A DNA stretch of 20,397 bases from JBBRMY01 sp038230595 (GTDB taxonomy: Bacteria; Bacteroidota; Ignavibacteria; Tepidaquicellales; Tepidaquicellaceae), in NCBI GenBank assembly GCA_038230595.1, contig JBBRMY010000032.1, forward strand, positions 1 to 20,397, read 5' to 3'. Positions 1 to 8,277 of the stretch are shown here, piece by piece (within the stretch, counting starts at the first letter, position 1; every line of letters starts with the position of its first letter). Position numbers and translations under genes: made by a program. Below the pieces are notes generated by a model. It did not search any database. It saw only the letters and a program-made list of their open reading frames with translations, and had not been told where the DNA came from.

Positions 1-226
1 AATGAATAAGGGTACGGGGGTAACAAATATTTTTTTATTGTTATTTTCTGTCTTCTGACATAAAATTTAAATATTAAACTTATTATATTTTCCTAAGCTC
101 TCCAACAGCTCATGGGATTTCTGTATTCATATAACAATTTTTTTGGGATCTCAAAAACAATAAGAACTAACTTTTAATTGAATCTTAATTATATCCTCTT
201 TAAGTTGTAAATACTAAATTTTTTGC

Positions 227-2695
227 ATGAGATTAAATAATTATCCTGCGCTGAAGTTTGCTGTATTATTTATATGCGGAATATTATTTAGTTCCTGGTT
301 AACAAAAATTATATCACCCGGAATAACTGCTGCTGTTATTACTTCTTTAATACTTTTACTTTTAGCATTTATCATCTTTTCGAACAGAAAAGGAAATAGC
401 GAAAATAACTCCGAAGCTGTGATCATCTCATTGATGATATTTATGATGATATTTTCCCTGGGTGTACTCAGATCTTCATTTAGCAGCCAATCGGATTCAT
501 ATTTATCACATGTTCCGGATATGTATCCGAAAAGATCGATAAATATTGTTGGTATCGTAAATGATATACCTCAATATGATTCGAACCGCGTGAAATTTCC
601 TTTAATTTGCGAGAAAGTAATTACAGAAAACGATACTCTAAGTATAAGCGGAAATATTCTTCTGACATCATACAAACCGGTTTTAAATAATAAAGAAGAG
701 CAGGATAAGATAAAGCTTCCTCTGCTCAAAGCAGGAGACAAGATTTCCGTTCCGGGTTATTTGCATGACGGCGCAGTTGAAAGAAATCCGGGTGAATTTG
801 ATTACAGCAAATATTTGCAGCTTCATAATATAGATAAGCTTTTTACTAATAATGACTGCTCTGAAATAAAATATATTTCGGGTAATAATCTCAATTTCTT
901 TTACCAGAAATTGATCTATCCTTTAAAATATTATGTCTTTGAACAGATAAGCAGAAATATTCCGGGCAATGAAGGAGCTTTTTTAAACGGTTTGATAACA
1001 GGAATAAGAAGTGATCTTACAGAAGAAGTTAAGCAGGAATTCATTGATACGGGTACAGCTCACATAATTGCAGTCTCAGGTCTGAATGTTGTTTACATTA
1101 TTCTGATAATAACTATAGTTCTATCTCTCTTAAGAATACCGCTCAAACCAAGAATATCAATAACTATCATTCTGCTGATCTACTACTGCTTTTTTACAGG
1201 AGTATCCCCTTCGATAGTTAGAGCTACAATAATGGGATCTCTTATTTTAATTGCTATTATATTGCAAAGAAAGCCGGCATTTCTAAATATAATAGGAGTA
1301 TCAGCAATTGTAATACTTCTCATCGATCCGAAGCAGCTCTTTGATAATGGTTTCTTATTGTCATTTGCATCTTTGACTTCAATAATTCTCGTGCATAACA
1401 GGCTTGAAATACTTTTTATCAGCAAACTAAAAGATAAAGCTCAGAACAAATTTCATGATTATACTATCAGGGTAATTGAACTGGTATTGGTAACTTTTGC
1501 TGCTGTTGCGGGGACTCTGCCTTTTGCTTTATCAATGTTCGGAAAAATTTCTTTAGTTTCATTCTTTACAAACATAATTGCTATTCCTGTTTCAAATTTT
1601 TCACTGGCGATCGGAATATTTCAAATACTTATATCTTTTGTTTCATCCCAATTAGCAGGAATAATTGCTGCTGTAAATTTTTATTTATTAAAAAGTTTGC
1701 TGGCTTTTATATCGTACTCATCGAAATTCAGCTTTTCATCAGTTAAATTTTCGCATATAGATATCTACTCTGCTATAGCTTATTATGTAATTTTCTTCAG
1801 CATTCTTTTTGTTACTAAGAAAGCTTTAAAATACTTTTCTCCTGCACTAATAATTTGCGTCCTATTTCTTTTTTTTCATAATCTTTCTGATAATGATTTA
1901 AAAATAACTTTTCTAGATATAGGTCAGGGCGATTGTTCTATTATTAAAACTAGTGAGAATAAGATAATTTTAGTCGATTGCGGTATGAACTCTATGATCG
2001 TGAACAGCGGAGAGAGATCAATTTTACCCTATTTGGAAAGGAACGGGATAAATAAGATTGATCTTTTGATTATCTCACACCTGCATATGGACCATATCGG
2101 AGGTTTGAAATATCTTCTGGAAAACATGCCGGTAGAAAAGATCTATGACAGTGGTCAAAGATCTGAAACAGATTATATGAATTCTATTGATAGCCTGATA
2201 TCTGTTAAGAATATAAGAAGAGAAACTATACGATCGGGCATTATTGATAATTCATTTAAAGATATAAGATTATACTTTATGTTTCCCAATTCTGATTTTA
2301 TAAATTCCGATGGAATGACAGTTGGAAATAATCTCAACAATGGCTCATTGGTCTTTAAGCTTTCATATAAGAACACCTCAATCTTATTTTCAGGAGATGT
2401 CGAGAAATTTGCAGAAGAGAATATTGCAAGCAGGTATGGTGAATTTTTAAAATGTGACATACTCAAATCACCGCATCATGGCAGCTTTTCTTCATCTACA
2501 ATTCCCTTTATAGATAAAGTACATCCTGACTATGCAGTTATTTCATGCGGAAAGTTTAACCGTTTTAATCATCCTTCAGATATAATTCTTGAACGATATA
2601 AGCTTGATAATATAAAAACTATTAGAACTGATAAAGATAATGCGGCAGTGTTTGAATATAAAGATGATGGTTTAAAGGAAGTGGAATGGAAGTGA
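227..2695 (+). CDS. comEC: ComEC/Rec2-family DNA internalization channel with C-terminal metallo-beta-lactamase domain
   Basis: Inner-membrane channel of natural transformation that passes single-stranded DNA into the cytoplasm. At 822 aa it has the full three-part architecture: N-terminal membrane helices and a DUF4131-like soluble domain (about 10-210), the multi-helix Competence domain (about 235-545), and a metallo-beta-lactamase domain (about 557-815). The Competence signature GTAHIIAVSGLN lies at 276-287; the family usually has SGLH, so Asn287 is a variant. The MBL metal motif HLHMDH is at 618-623, with SGD at 722-724 and PHHG at 749-752, so the nuclease-like domain looks intact. The ATG start gives a normal hydrophobic N-terminus. 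No other competence gene is adjacent, so actual uptake ability is an inference. It stands alone and converges on the next gene across a hairpin. Confidence 0.93.
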   Translation: MRLNNYPALKFAVLFICGILFSSWLTKIISPGITAAVITSLILLLLAFIIFSNRKGNSENNSEAVIISLMIFMMIFSLGVLRSSFSSQSDSYLSHVPDMYPKRSINIVGIVNDIPQYDSNRVKFPLICEKVITENDTLSISGNILLTSYKPVLNNKEEQDKIKLPLLKAGDKISVPGYLHDGAVERNPGEFDYSKYLQLHNIDKLFTNNDCSEIKYISGNNLNFFYQKLIYPLKYYVFEQISRNIPGNEGAFLNGLITGIRSDLTEEVKQEFIDTGTAHIIAVSGLNVVYIILIITIVLSLLRIPLKPRISITIILLIYYCFFTGVSPSIVRATIMGSLILIAIILQRKPAFLNIIGVSAIVILLIDPKQLFDNGFLLSFASLTSIILVHNRLEILFISKLKDKAQNKFHDYTIRVIELVLVTFAAVAGTLPFALSMFGKISLVSFFTNIIAIPVSNFSLAIGIFQILISFVSSQLAGIIAAVNFYLLKSLLAFISYSSKFSFSSVKFSHIDIYSAIAYYVIFFSILFVTKKALKYFSPALIICVLFLFFHNLSDNDLKITFLDIGQGDCSIIKTSENKIILVDCGMNSMIVNSGERSILPYLERNGINKIDLLIISHLHMDHIGGLKYLLENMPVEKIYDSGQRSETDYMNSIDSLISVKNIRRETIRSGIIDNSFKDIRLYFMFPNSDFINSDGMTVGNNLNNGSLVFKLSYKNTSILFSGDVEKFAEENIASRYGEFLKCDILKSPHHGSFSSSTIPFIDKVHPDYAVISCGKFNRFNHPSDIILERYKLDNIKTIRTDKDNAAVFEYKDDGLKEVEWK

Positions 2696-2709
2696 AAACT
2701 TAGTATTAA

Positions 2710-2743
2710 AATATCTCCCCCTTTCAAGCAAGGGGGAGATATT
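2710..2743. terminator. GC-rich hairpin between convergent genes
   Basis: Perfect 14-bp inverted repeat (AATATCTCCCCCTT at 2710-2723 paired with 2730-2743) around a 6-nt loop. It lies between the ComEC stop (2695) and the stop of the minus-strand gene (2754). On the minus strand the stem is followed by a T/A-rich run (TATTTTAATA); on the plus strand there is no clear T tract. Best read as a terminator, surest for the minus strand. The C5/G5 core is unusual in this AT-rich DNA and could also be a dispersed palindromic repeat. Confidence 0.65.
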
Positions 2744-2753
2744 AGAAAGTGAA

Positions 2754-4634
2754 TTACAAATTTACTTTAACATTATAAACTGCATTATCTCTTACACCTT
2801 TAAAATTTATTGTGTTATCTGATTGGTTGTAGTTGAGATCCTGAATATTGTCATAATATTTATCAAGTACTTTACCATCGTAGACAACATAACTCTTCAT
2901 TGCAAAATTTAATGCTTCTGAAGTATTAACTCCTCCAATATAGAAAAGCTTATTTGAAGGTGTGAAATAAAGATAATCAACCGAATTAAAGTCACCTAAG
3001 CCGGCAGCACTGCTTTTATCAACTTTAACCATTCCATTTTTTGTATATACATTATATATCCAGGTATCACCAAATGATTTAGCGCCTCCAAATGCATAGT
3101 CTCCATTAGGGGCAAAGCGTATAACACTGTATGAATTAGGGTCAAAATTTGTCCCGCTGCTTAATGCTTCATATTCCCCGACCATCTTGTTATTTATATA
3201 CACATATGATTTTCCGGGAAGACCCTTATCATAATTACCATCTTTTGAGGCAACAGCATAAAAATTATTTGTACCAGGTATAAAATCATAATCAGTAAAG
3301 TAACTGTAGCCTTTATCAATTACTATTTCCGGTGAGTTCATGCCTGTAAACAATGAGTACTGAGATTTGTTATGATCAGGCATATAAGAATATAAATATT
3401 TTCCTGTAGAGCTTCTTTTGATCATTGATAAGTTTTCAAGCTCCGGTCCCATAACTCCGTCAACTACTAGGGATCCTTTTGAAGTAAATTCTCCATCAGG
3501 AAAACTTTTACTTTTTCTCCCGATAATAGTATTTGTACCGGTAAAATAAATTTTCCCATTACTTATTGTGATATCGGAAATACCTGAAGTAAACCCGTTC
3601 ACTTTTTTTGTTCTGGAAGCATCACGATAAACCGGAACTTCCTTATCTCCCTTGTATAATTTGCTTAAATAAGTTGTTTCATTTAAAGAATCGGTTGCTG
3701 AAAAAACCGGAGAATTATCACTCATAAAAATCACAGGAGTGTTGATAATTCCGTGTACCATGTATTTATTATTTTTTGTAACTAAAGTCTGAAAGCCATT
3801 GTATGAATAATCTGTTCTGTCCTTGCCTATATAAACCATATCCTTATTGTTATCATATTGAAAGCTGGCTTCATTTATATCAGCAAAAATAGTTTCCATC
3901 CTGTTATCGCCAAACTGAATAGCAGTGCTTCCATTTTTCTGTAGAATATAACCAACATTACCATTTGCATCTCTGAAAAACTGATCATTCGGACCACCAT
4001 CATTGATACTGCTTAAATTGTTATTGCCCTGACCTGATGGCTTTTCTATCATTATTTTTTCTTCTCTTACACCGTCGCCTTCACCTCTATCTCCGCTGCC
4101 GATACCATTGTATACTGATTTGTATACATATTTTATATTATCGTATGGTCCTGTTTCAGAAAGCTTTCCATTTATTTGTCTGCCAATATAAAAATTGCCG
4201 TTTCGCTTATAAATAAATTCATACTCTCCGCTGGAATTAACAAACGAATTATACGGATCAACATATTCGAACTGAGAACCTGCAACTCCGTTTGAGATCA
4301 TAGTAAAAGATTCAATCTCATAAGAGCCATCAGTTTTCATTTTATTTGCAAATGAAAAAAGATTTCCATTACCATCATATTTACCTACATCACTTAGATT
4401 TTCATACCAGTCTGAAGTGAATTTATTGCTTATTATTCTCGATCTGTAAATATTAGGATCAGAATTATCCGTCTGCAGAAATGCCCAGTTGCCATTCTTA
4501 TCATACTGAACGCCATATGGATCGATTGCAACTCCTGAAGTATTTTTGAATATTTCAGTTTCTGTGATCGACTGAGCTTTGGAAATGTTAAAAAATAGAA
4601 TAGAATTGAGAATTACGTAAATGATTTTTTTCAT
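2754..4634 (-). CDS. Secreted protein of unknown function with propeller-like repeated strands
   Basis: I do not recognise a named family. The 626-aa product has a Sec signal peptide (MKK, hydrophobic core, probable cut after Ala20 in SKA|QS), so it is exported to the periplasm or beyond. The mature part is rich in Asn, Asp, Gly, Tyr and Ser. It repeats a short pattern of the type D-x-N-G-N/D/K followed by an aromatic beta strand (for example YDKNGNWAFL near 44-53, RDANGNVGYIL near 221-231, APNGDYAFGG further on), about ten times. This resembles beta-propeller blades (WD40/PD40-like), though I cannot assign a Pfam family. A Gly/Asp/Asn-rich stretch at about 175-217 breaks the pattern and may be a loop. 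I see no type IX secretion C-terminal domain and no lipobox. It is transcribed divergently from peptidase T and appears monocistronic. Confidence 0.8.
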   Translation of the reverse strand: MKKIIYVILNSILFFNISKAQSITETEIFKNTSGVAIDPYGVQYDKNGNWAFLQTDNSDPNIYRSRIISNKFTSDWYENLSDVGKYDGNGNLFSFANKMKTDGSYEIESFTMISNGVAGSQFEYVDPYNSFVNSSGEYEFIYKRNGNFYIGRQINGKLSETGPYDNIKYVYKSVYNGIGSGDRGEGDGVREEKIMIEKPSGQGNNNLSSINDGGPNDQFFRDANGNVGYILQKNGSTAIQFGDNRMETIFADINEASFQYDNNKDMVYIGKDRTDYSYNGFQTLVTKNNKYMVHGIINTPVIFMSDNSPVFSATDSLNETTYLSKLYKGDKEVPVYRDASRTKKVNGFTSGISDITISNGKIYFTGTNTIIGRKSKSFPDGEFTSKGSLVVDGVMGPELENLSMIKRSSTGKYLYSYMPDHNKSQYSLFTGMNSPEIVIDKGYSYFTDYDFIPGTNNFYAVASKDGNYDKGLPGKSYVYINNKMVGEYEALSSGTNFDPNSYSVIRFAPNGDYAFGGAKSFGDTWIYNVYTKNGMVKVDKSSAAGLGDFNSVDYLYFTPSNKLFYIGGVNTSEALNFAMKSYVVYDGKVLDKYYDNIQDLNYNQSDNTINFKGVRDNAVYNVKVNL

Positions 4635-4742
4635 GTAAGGGTTAGTTGTTTATGATTATAATTAAAACCTGTGATTTTGTTCCGCAATGCTTTTATATAG
4701 AAACATAAGGAACATATTTATATTTTAAAAGAAAAAAAATTA

Positions 4743-5993
4743 ATGCCAAAATATAATATCAGGTATACGTGTTCAGAACGGTTTATGAAATATGTACAGA
4801 TTGATACTCAGTCTGATCTGAATTCAGAGTCATTTCCAACTACTGAAAAACAAAAAGACCTGAGCAGAATATTAGTAAAAGAACTTCTGGACATTGGTAT
4901 CAAAGATGCTGAGCTTGATGAACACGGATATGTTTATGGCACTCTTCCTTCAAATAGTGATAAAAATGTACCTGTTATCTGCTTTTGCTCTCACGTTGAC
5001 ACATCTCCCGAGAGCAGTGGTAAAAATGTAAAGCCGGTTGTGCACAAAAATTACCAGGGAGGAGATATTACCCTTCCGGGAGATAATTTACAAATAATCA
5101 CTGAAAAAGAACATTCTGAACTAAAGTCCCAGATCGGACACGATATCATTTCTTCTGACGGAACTACCTTACTTGGCGCTGATGATAAAGCCGGTCTTGC
5201 CGAAATTATGGATGCAGTTAATTTTTTCGTTTCAAATCCTGATGTAAAGCATGGCACTATAAAAATACTTTTCACTCCTGATGAAGAGGTTGGAAAGGGA
5301 GTGGATAAAGTAGATCTGAAAAAGCTTGGAGCAGATTTCGGCTACACTCTTGATGGAGGAACGGTCGGTAACATTGAGGATGAAACATTCTCTGCAGATT
5401 CAGTTTCTATAATTATTAGAGGCTTTAACACACATCCGGGATATGCCAAAGATATTTTAGAAAATTCGGTGAAAATTGCATCTGAAATAGTTGCAGCCCT
5501 TCCAAAAAAATCACTTTCACCGGAAACAACTGAAAGGCGCGAAGGATTTATCCATCCTGTTTCCATGACTGGTGGTGTTGAAAAAATGGAGATCAGGTTT
5601 ATAGTAAGAGACTTTGAAAATGACGGACTATTACAAAAAGAAGAACAATTAAAAAAGATCGCAGAAGATGTTTGTTCAAAATATAAAAGAACAACATTTG
5701 AATTTATTGTTAAAGAATCATACAGGAATATGAAATATATTCTTAAAGAAACTCCGCAAGTTGTAGAGTATGCGCTTGAGGCAGTGACAAGAGCCGGAAT
5801 AAAGCCAAATCTTGATCTTATACGTGGTGGTACTGACGGCTGCAGGCTTTCATTTATGGGACTTCCGTGCCCTAATATATTTGCCGGTCAGCATGGAATA
5901 CATTCAAAACAGGAATGGATATCGATACAGGATATGCAAAAGGCAGTTGATGTAATAGTAAATTTAGCTGTTATATGGGAAGAGAAGGCATAG
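4743..5993 (+). CDS. pepT: Peptidase T (tripeptide aminopeptidase, M20 family)
   Basis: Cytoplasmic zinc aminopeptidase that removes the N-terminal residue from tripeptides; M20B family. The 416-aa length is typical. The di-zinc site is fully visible by alignment to the known enzyme: His84 and Asp86 in SHVDTSPE, Asp147 in GADDKAG, the catalytic Glu181 and ligand Glu182 in PDEEVGKG, Asp204 in YTLDGG, and His387 in GIHSKQEW. The dimerization (lid) domain occupies about 212-325, with the substrate-binding RGGTDG motif at 361-366. The ATG follows an A-rich leader without a Shine-Dalgarno sequence, as for most genes here. It is divergent from the secreted-protein gene, and an 81-bp gap carrying a short repeat separates it from the putative lipoprotein downstream. 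No signal peptide. Confidence 0.95.
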   Translation: MPKYNIRYTCSERFMKYVQIDTQSDLNSESFPTTEKQKDLSRILVKELLDIGIKDAELDEHGYVYGTLPSNSDKNVPVICFCSHVDTSPESSGKNVKPVVHKNYQGGDITLPGDNLQIITEKEHSELKSQIGHDIISSDGTTLLGADDKAGLAEIMDAVNFFVSNPDVKHGTIKILFTPDEEVGKGVDKVDLKKLGADFGYTLDGGTVGNIEDETFSADSVSIIIRGFNTHPGYAKDILENSVKIASEIVAALPKKSLSPETTERREGFIHPVSMTGGVEKMEIRFIVRDFENDGLLQKEEQLKKIAEDVCSKYKRTTFEFIVKESYRNMKYILKETPQVVEYALEAVTRAGIKPNLDLIRGGTDGCRLSFMGLPCPNIFAGQHGIHSKQEWISIQDMQKAVDVIVNLAVIWEEKA

Positions 5994-6010
5994 TTTTGAA
6001 ATATATTTTC

Positions 6011-6034
6011 ACGCAAACCCGCAAAGGCGCAAAG
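6011..6034. repeat. Three tandem 8-bp CGCAAAG-type units
   Basis: Exact period-8 array ACGCAAAC / CCGCAAAG / GCGCAAAG in the gap between pepT and the lipoprotein gene. The shared core of each unit is CGCAAA. It is clearly richer in G+C than the surrounding intergenic DNA. From memory, similar CGCAAAG-type short repeats are seen in intergenic DNA of many unrelated bacteria; their function is not known to me. Confidence 0.6.
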
Positions 6035-6074
6035 ATTTCATAAGTTTTGATTTGACGAAAAACTATTCTTGAAT

Positions 6075-6932
6075 ATGTTAAAACTGAAATATCTGTTTAA
6101 AATAATAATATCTCTTTTTGCAGCAATTGTAATCTCTTGTTCTATATCCTCATGCAAAAGTGAGAATATAGTTTCGCCGGTACAACAGGATACTTCTACA
6201 AATTTCAAATATCCATTTACAAATAATTCAAACTGGTTTCACACTACAAGAAATTTCGTTTTTAATATCAGACCGGATTCTATTAAGCATTATTTTAATA
6301 CCGATACACTTATTGAGAATGGATTTTCTGTTTTAAAGAATGACACGGTAATAAACGGAGTAACTTATAAAATATACAAGACTGATCATTCATCGACTGC
6401 TCATGCATATACAAGCATTGAATACTTCAGACAGATCGATTCAGGTTTATTATGCAGTTCGACAAATGTTGAAGGAACAGGTTTTGGTCCTTTCAGCTTA
6501 AATGGTTCACATATTCTGTATAACGGAAAGTCATTCGAAGATATAAGGACATTGATCAATTTTGCTTCGGGCGATAATTCAGAAAATCAGATAGCTCCCG
6601 ATCTGAAATGCCTTCAATTTCCTATTGTTCCGGGGTTAATGTGGTTTTTCAGAAAGATAGATGCAATTACAGATCAGTATAAAAAATATCTGAGCTATGA
6701 AACAGTTAACTCACTCACAGGAAATTTTAATTGCATTAAGATCCAAAGACAAAATCTATTAGGAGGAATTCCTGATACTAATATTGTCCTTTTTGATTTT
6801 TATTCAAAAGTCGGAATATTAAAACGCGATTATCATTTAAAAAATATCCAATACACTAATTCCATGGGTCAGGTTCTCGGATATTTCGACGTGAAAGATG
6901 AAGTAGTTTTGAACTCCTATTTTATTCAATAA
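6075..6932 (+). CDS. Putative lipoprotein of unknown function
   Basis: 285-aa exported protein that I cannot place in a named family. The N-terminus has lysines, then a long hydrophobic core, then two overlapping lipobox candidates: V-I-S-C ending at Cys22 and I-S-S-C ending at Cys27, the second followed by a charged, mature-like sequence. It is therefore probably lipid-anchored in the outer or inner membrane. The mature region is Ser/Thr/Asn/Tyr-rich with alternating beta-type sequence and no catalytic motif I can see. A TTG two codons upstream (6069) is an alternative start, but the ATG at 6075 is preferred. It follows pepT on the same strand after 81 bp and precedes the PorV-like gene by 228 bp, so common transcription is uncertain. 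Confidence 0.75.
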   Translation: MLKLKYLFKIIISLFAAIVISCSISSCKSENIVSPVQQDTSTNFKYPFTNNSNWFHTTRNFVFNIRPDSIKHYFNTDTLIENGFSVLKNDTVINGVTYKIYKTDHSSTAHAYTSIEYFRQIDSGLLCSSTNVEGTGFGPFSLNGSHILYNGKSFEDIRTLINFASGDNSENQIAPDLKCLQFPIVPGLMWFFRKIDAITDQYKKYLSYETVNSLTGNFNCIKIQRQNLLGGIPDTNIVLFDFYSKVGILKRDYHLKNIQYTNSMGQVLGYFDVKDEVVLNSYFIQ

Positions 6933-7060
6933 AATCAAAAATACTCTTCTGAACTAACTGAATAATCTATTTGTTAATAATTATCAGGATTTTGGACTTC
7001 TTTATATTTAAAAAGAACATATAAACACCTGAAATCAGTGATTTTGATAATGATTTAGTA

Positions 7061-7088
7061 TTGACAATTCTTTAGAATTTCTTAATAT
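7061..7088 (+). promoter_or_regulatory. Candidate promoter for the PorV-like gene
   Basis: A perfect TTGACA (7061-7066), a 16-bp spacer and TAATAT (7083-7088, 4 of 6 matches to TATAAT) lie about 70 bp before the start codon at 7161. Fits a sigma70-type promoter by eye. The region is very AT-rich and the primary sigma factor of this group may prefer other motifs, so this is tentative. Nothing else is visible in the 6933-7160 gap. Confidence 0.35.
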
Positions 7089-7160
7089 TATTTAAAGCAA
7101 ACCTCCAATATAGAACCAAACTGATACTATTTTTATATCCGGCTAACTTAAATTTATACA

Positions 7161-8174
7161 ATGAAAAAGATTAATTATATTCTTTTAATCCCTGCCTTAT
7201 TATTTTTATTTAATACATCTCAGGCGCAGAACAAATATGCAGGCGAATTCCTTTCTATCGGAGTTGGCGGCAGACCTTTAGGAATGGGCGGTGCATACGT
7301 TGCTGTTGTTAACGATGTAACTGCAGGCTACTGGAATCCCGCTTCACTTTCAAGAATAAATTATCCTCAGTTTTCATTAATGCATGATCAGAGATTCGGT
7401 TCTTTAGTAAATTATGATTACGGCTCTGTTGGAATTCCATTTGGAAAAAATGCTTCACTTGGATTAAGCGTTATAAGAATGGGTGTTGATGATATACAGG
7501 ATACCAGAAATGCACTTATAGATCTTAACGGGAATGGAATACTTGATCCGGGTGAAAGACTTGATGAAAGCCTGATCACAACATTCAATACAACAGATTA
7601 TGCTTTTTACATAACATATTCTAAAAAGCAGTCCGAGAAATTTTCATACGGCGCAAATCTTAAAATAATAAGAAGAAATATTGCTGATGCATCAGCATGG
7701 GGTTTAGGATTTGACGTTGGCGCATTCTACAATCCATTCGGAAGACTGACATTAGGAGCAAATCTGCAGGACATTACAACTACATATCTTTCATGGTCAA
7801 CAGGGAAAAAAGAAACCATTACACCAACTGCAAAGATAGGAACTGCTTACTCTATTGATTTTTTAAAAGGAGTCATCACTCCTGCAGTTGATGTAGACTT
7901 CAGATTTGAAGGAAGAAAATCATCTGCGAATGCAAATATCGGACCTGTAAGCATGGATCTTCATGCAGGTATTGAATATACTTTTAAGAATCTGATAAGC
8001 ATCAGAACCGGCTATAACGATCTTGGAAATCTTACTTTAGGTGCAGGAATAAAGCTTCCTAAACTTAATATTGACTATTCATTTGCAAAGTTTGACGGCA
8101 CCGAACAGCTGGGCAATACTCACAGACTTTCACTTGTTTTCACACTTGAAGAAGAGAAGTTTCAGAGGAAATAA
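7161..8174 (+). CDS. PorV/PorQ-family outer-membrane beta-barrel protein
   Basis: Outer-membrane barrel protein of 337 aa with a signal peptide (MKK start, hydrophobic core, probable cut after Ala22 in SQA|QN). The N-terminal signature of the PorV/PorQ (UPF0164) family is clear: GGRPLGMGGAYVAV at 36-49, then a short link to GYWNPASL at 56-63. The remainder is alternating amphipathic strands with aromatic girdles, expected for a FadL-like barrel. In Bacteroidota, PorV is the shuttle of the type IX secretion system, but many Ignavibacteriota paralogues of this family are not tied to it. No other Por gene is in the window, so the T9SS link is not shown. Residues 121-132 (DLNGNGILDPGE) form an EF-hand-like calcium loop, likely in an extracellular loop. 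Confidence 0.88.
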   Translation: MKKINYILLIPALLFLFNTSQAQNKYAGEFLSIGVGGRPLGMGGAYVAVVNDVTAGYWNPASLSRINYPQFSLMHDQRFGSLVNYDYGSVGIPFGKNASLGLSVIRMGVDDIQDTRNALIDLNGNGILDPGERLDESLITTFNTTDYAFYITYSKKQSEKFSYGANLKIIRRNIADASAWGLGFDVGAFYNPFGRLTLGANLQDITTTYLSWSTGKKETITPTAKIGTAYSIDFLKGVITPAVDVDFRFEGRKSSANANIGPVSMDLHAGIEYTFKNLISIRTGYNDLGNLTLGAGIKLPKLNIDYSFAKFDGTEQLGNTHRLSLVFTLEEEKFQRK

Positions 8175-8211
8175 TAGATCTTTAATATTTACATCTGAGT
8201 TTTTAGAAATT

Positions 8212-8247
8212 AAAAAAGTGATCAGGATTAATCCTGATCACTTTTTT
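8212..8247. terminator. Bidirectional rho-independent terminator
   Basis: Perfect 36-bp palindrome: AAAAAAGTGATCAGGATT followed by its exact reverse complement. The A6 and T6 flanks give each strand a stem followed by a T tract. It lies between the PorV-like gene ending at 8174 on the plus strand and the transketolase half ending at 8278 on the minus strand, so it can serve both. Confidence 0.9.
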
Positions 8248-8277
8248 TATAGCTATTGATCTGAAACTTTCAAAGTA

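Noticed and set aside
1..226. Left edge, possible tail of an upstream gene or promoter of comEC
   Set aside because: No open frame with recognisable content and no convincing promoter or hairpin; AT-rich only.
7161..8174. Type IX secretion system locus around the PorV-like protein
   Set aside because: No other Por/Gld component and no T9SS C-terminal domain in the window; family membership alone does not show the system.
8071..8259. 62-codon plus-strand open frame overlapping the end of the PorV-like gene
   Set aside because: Out-of-frame shadow that runs into the perfect terminator palindrome.
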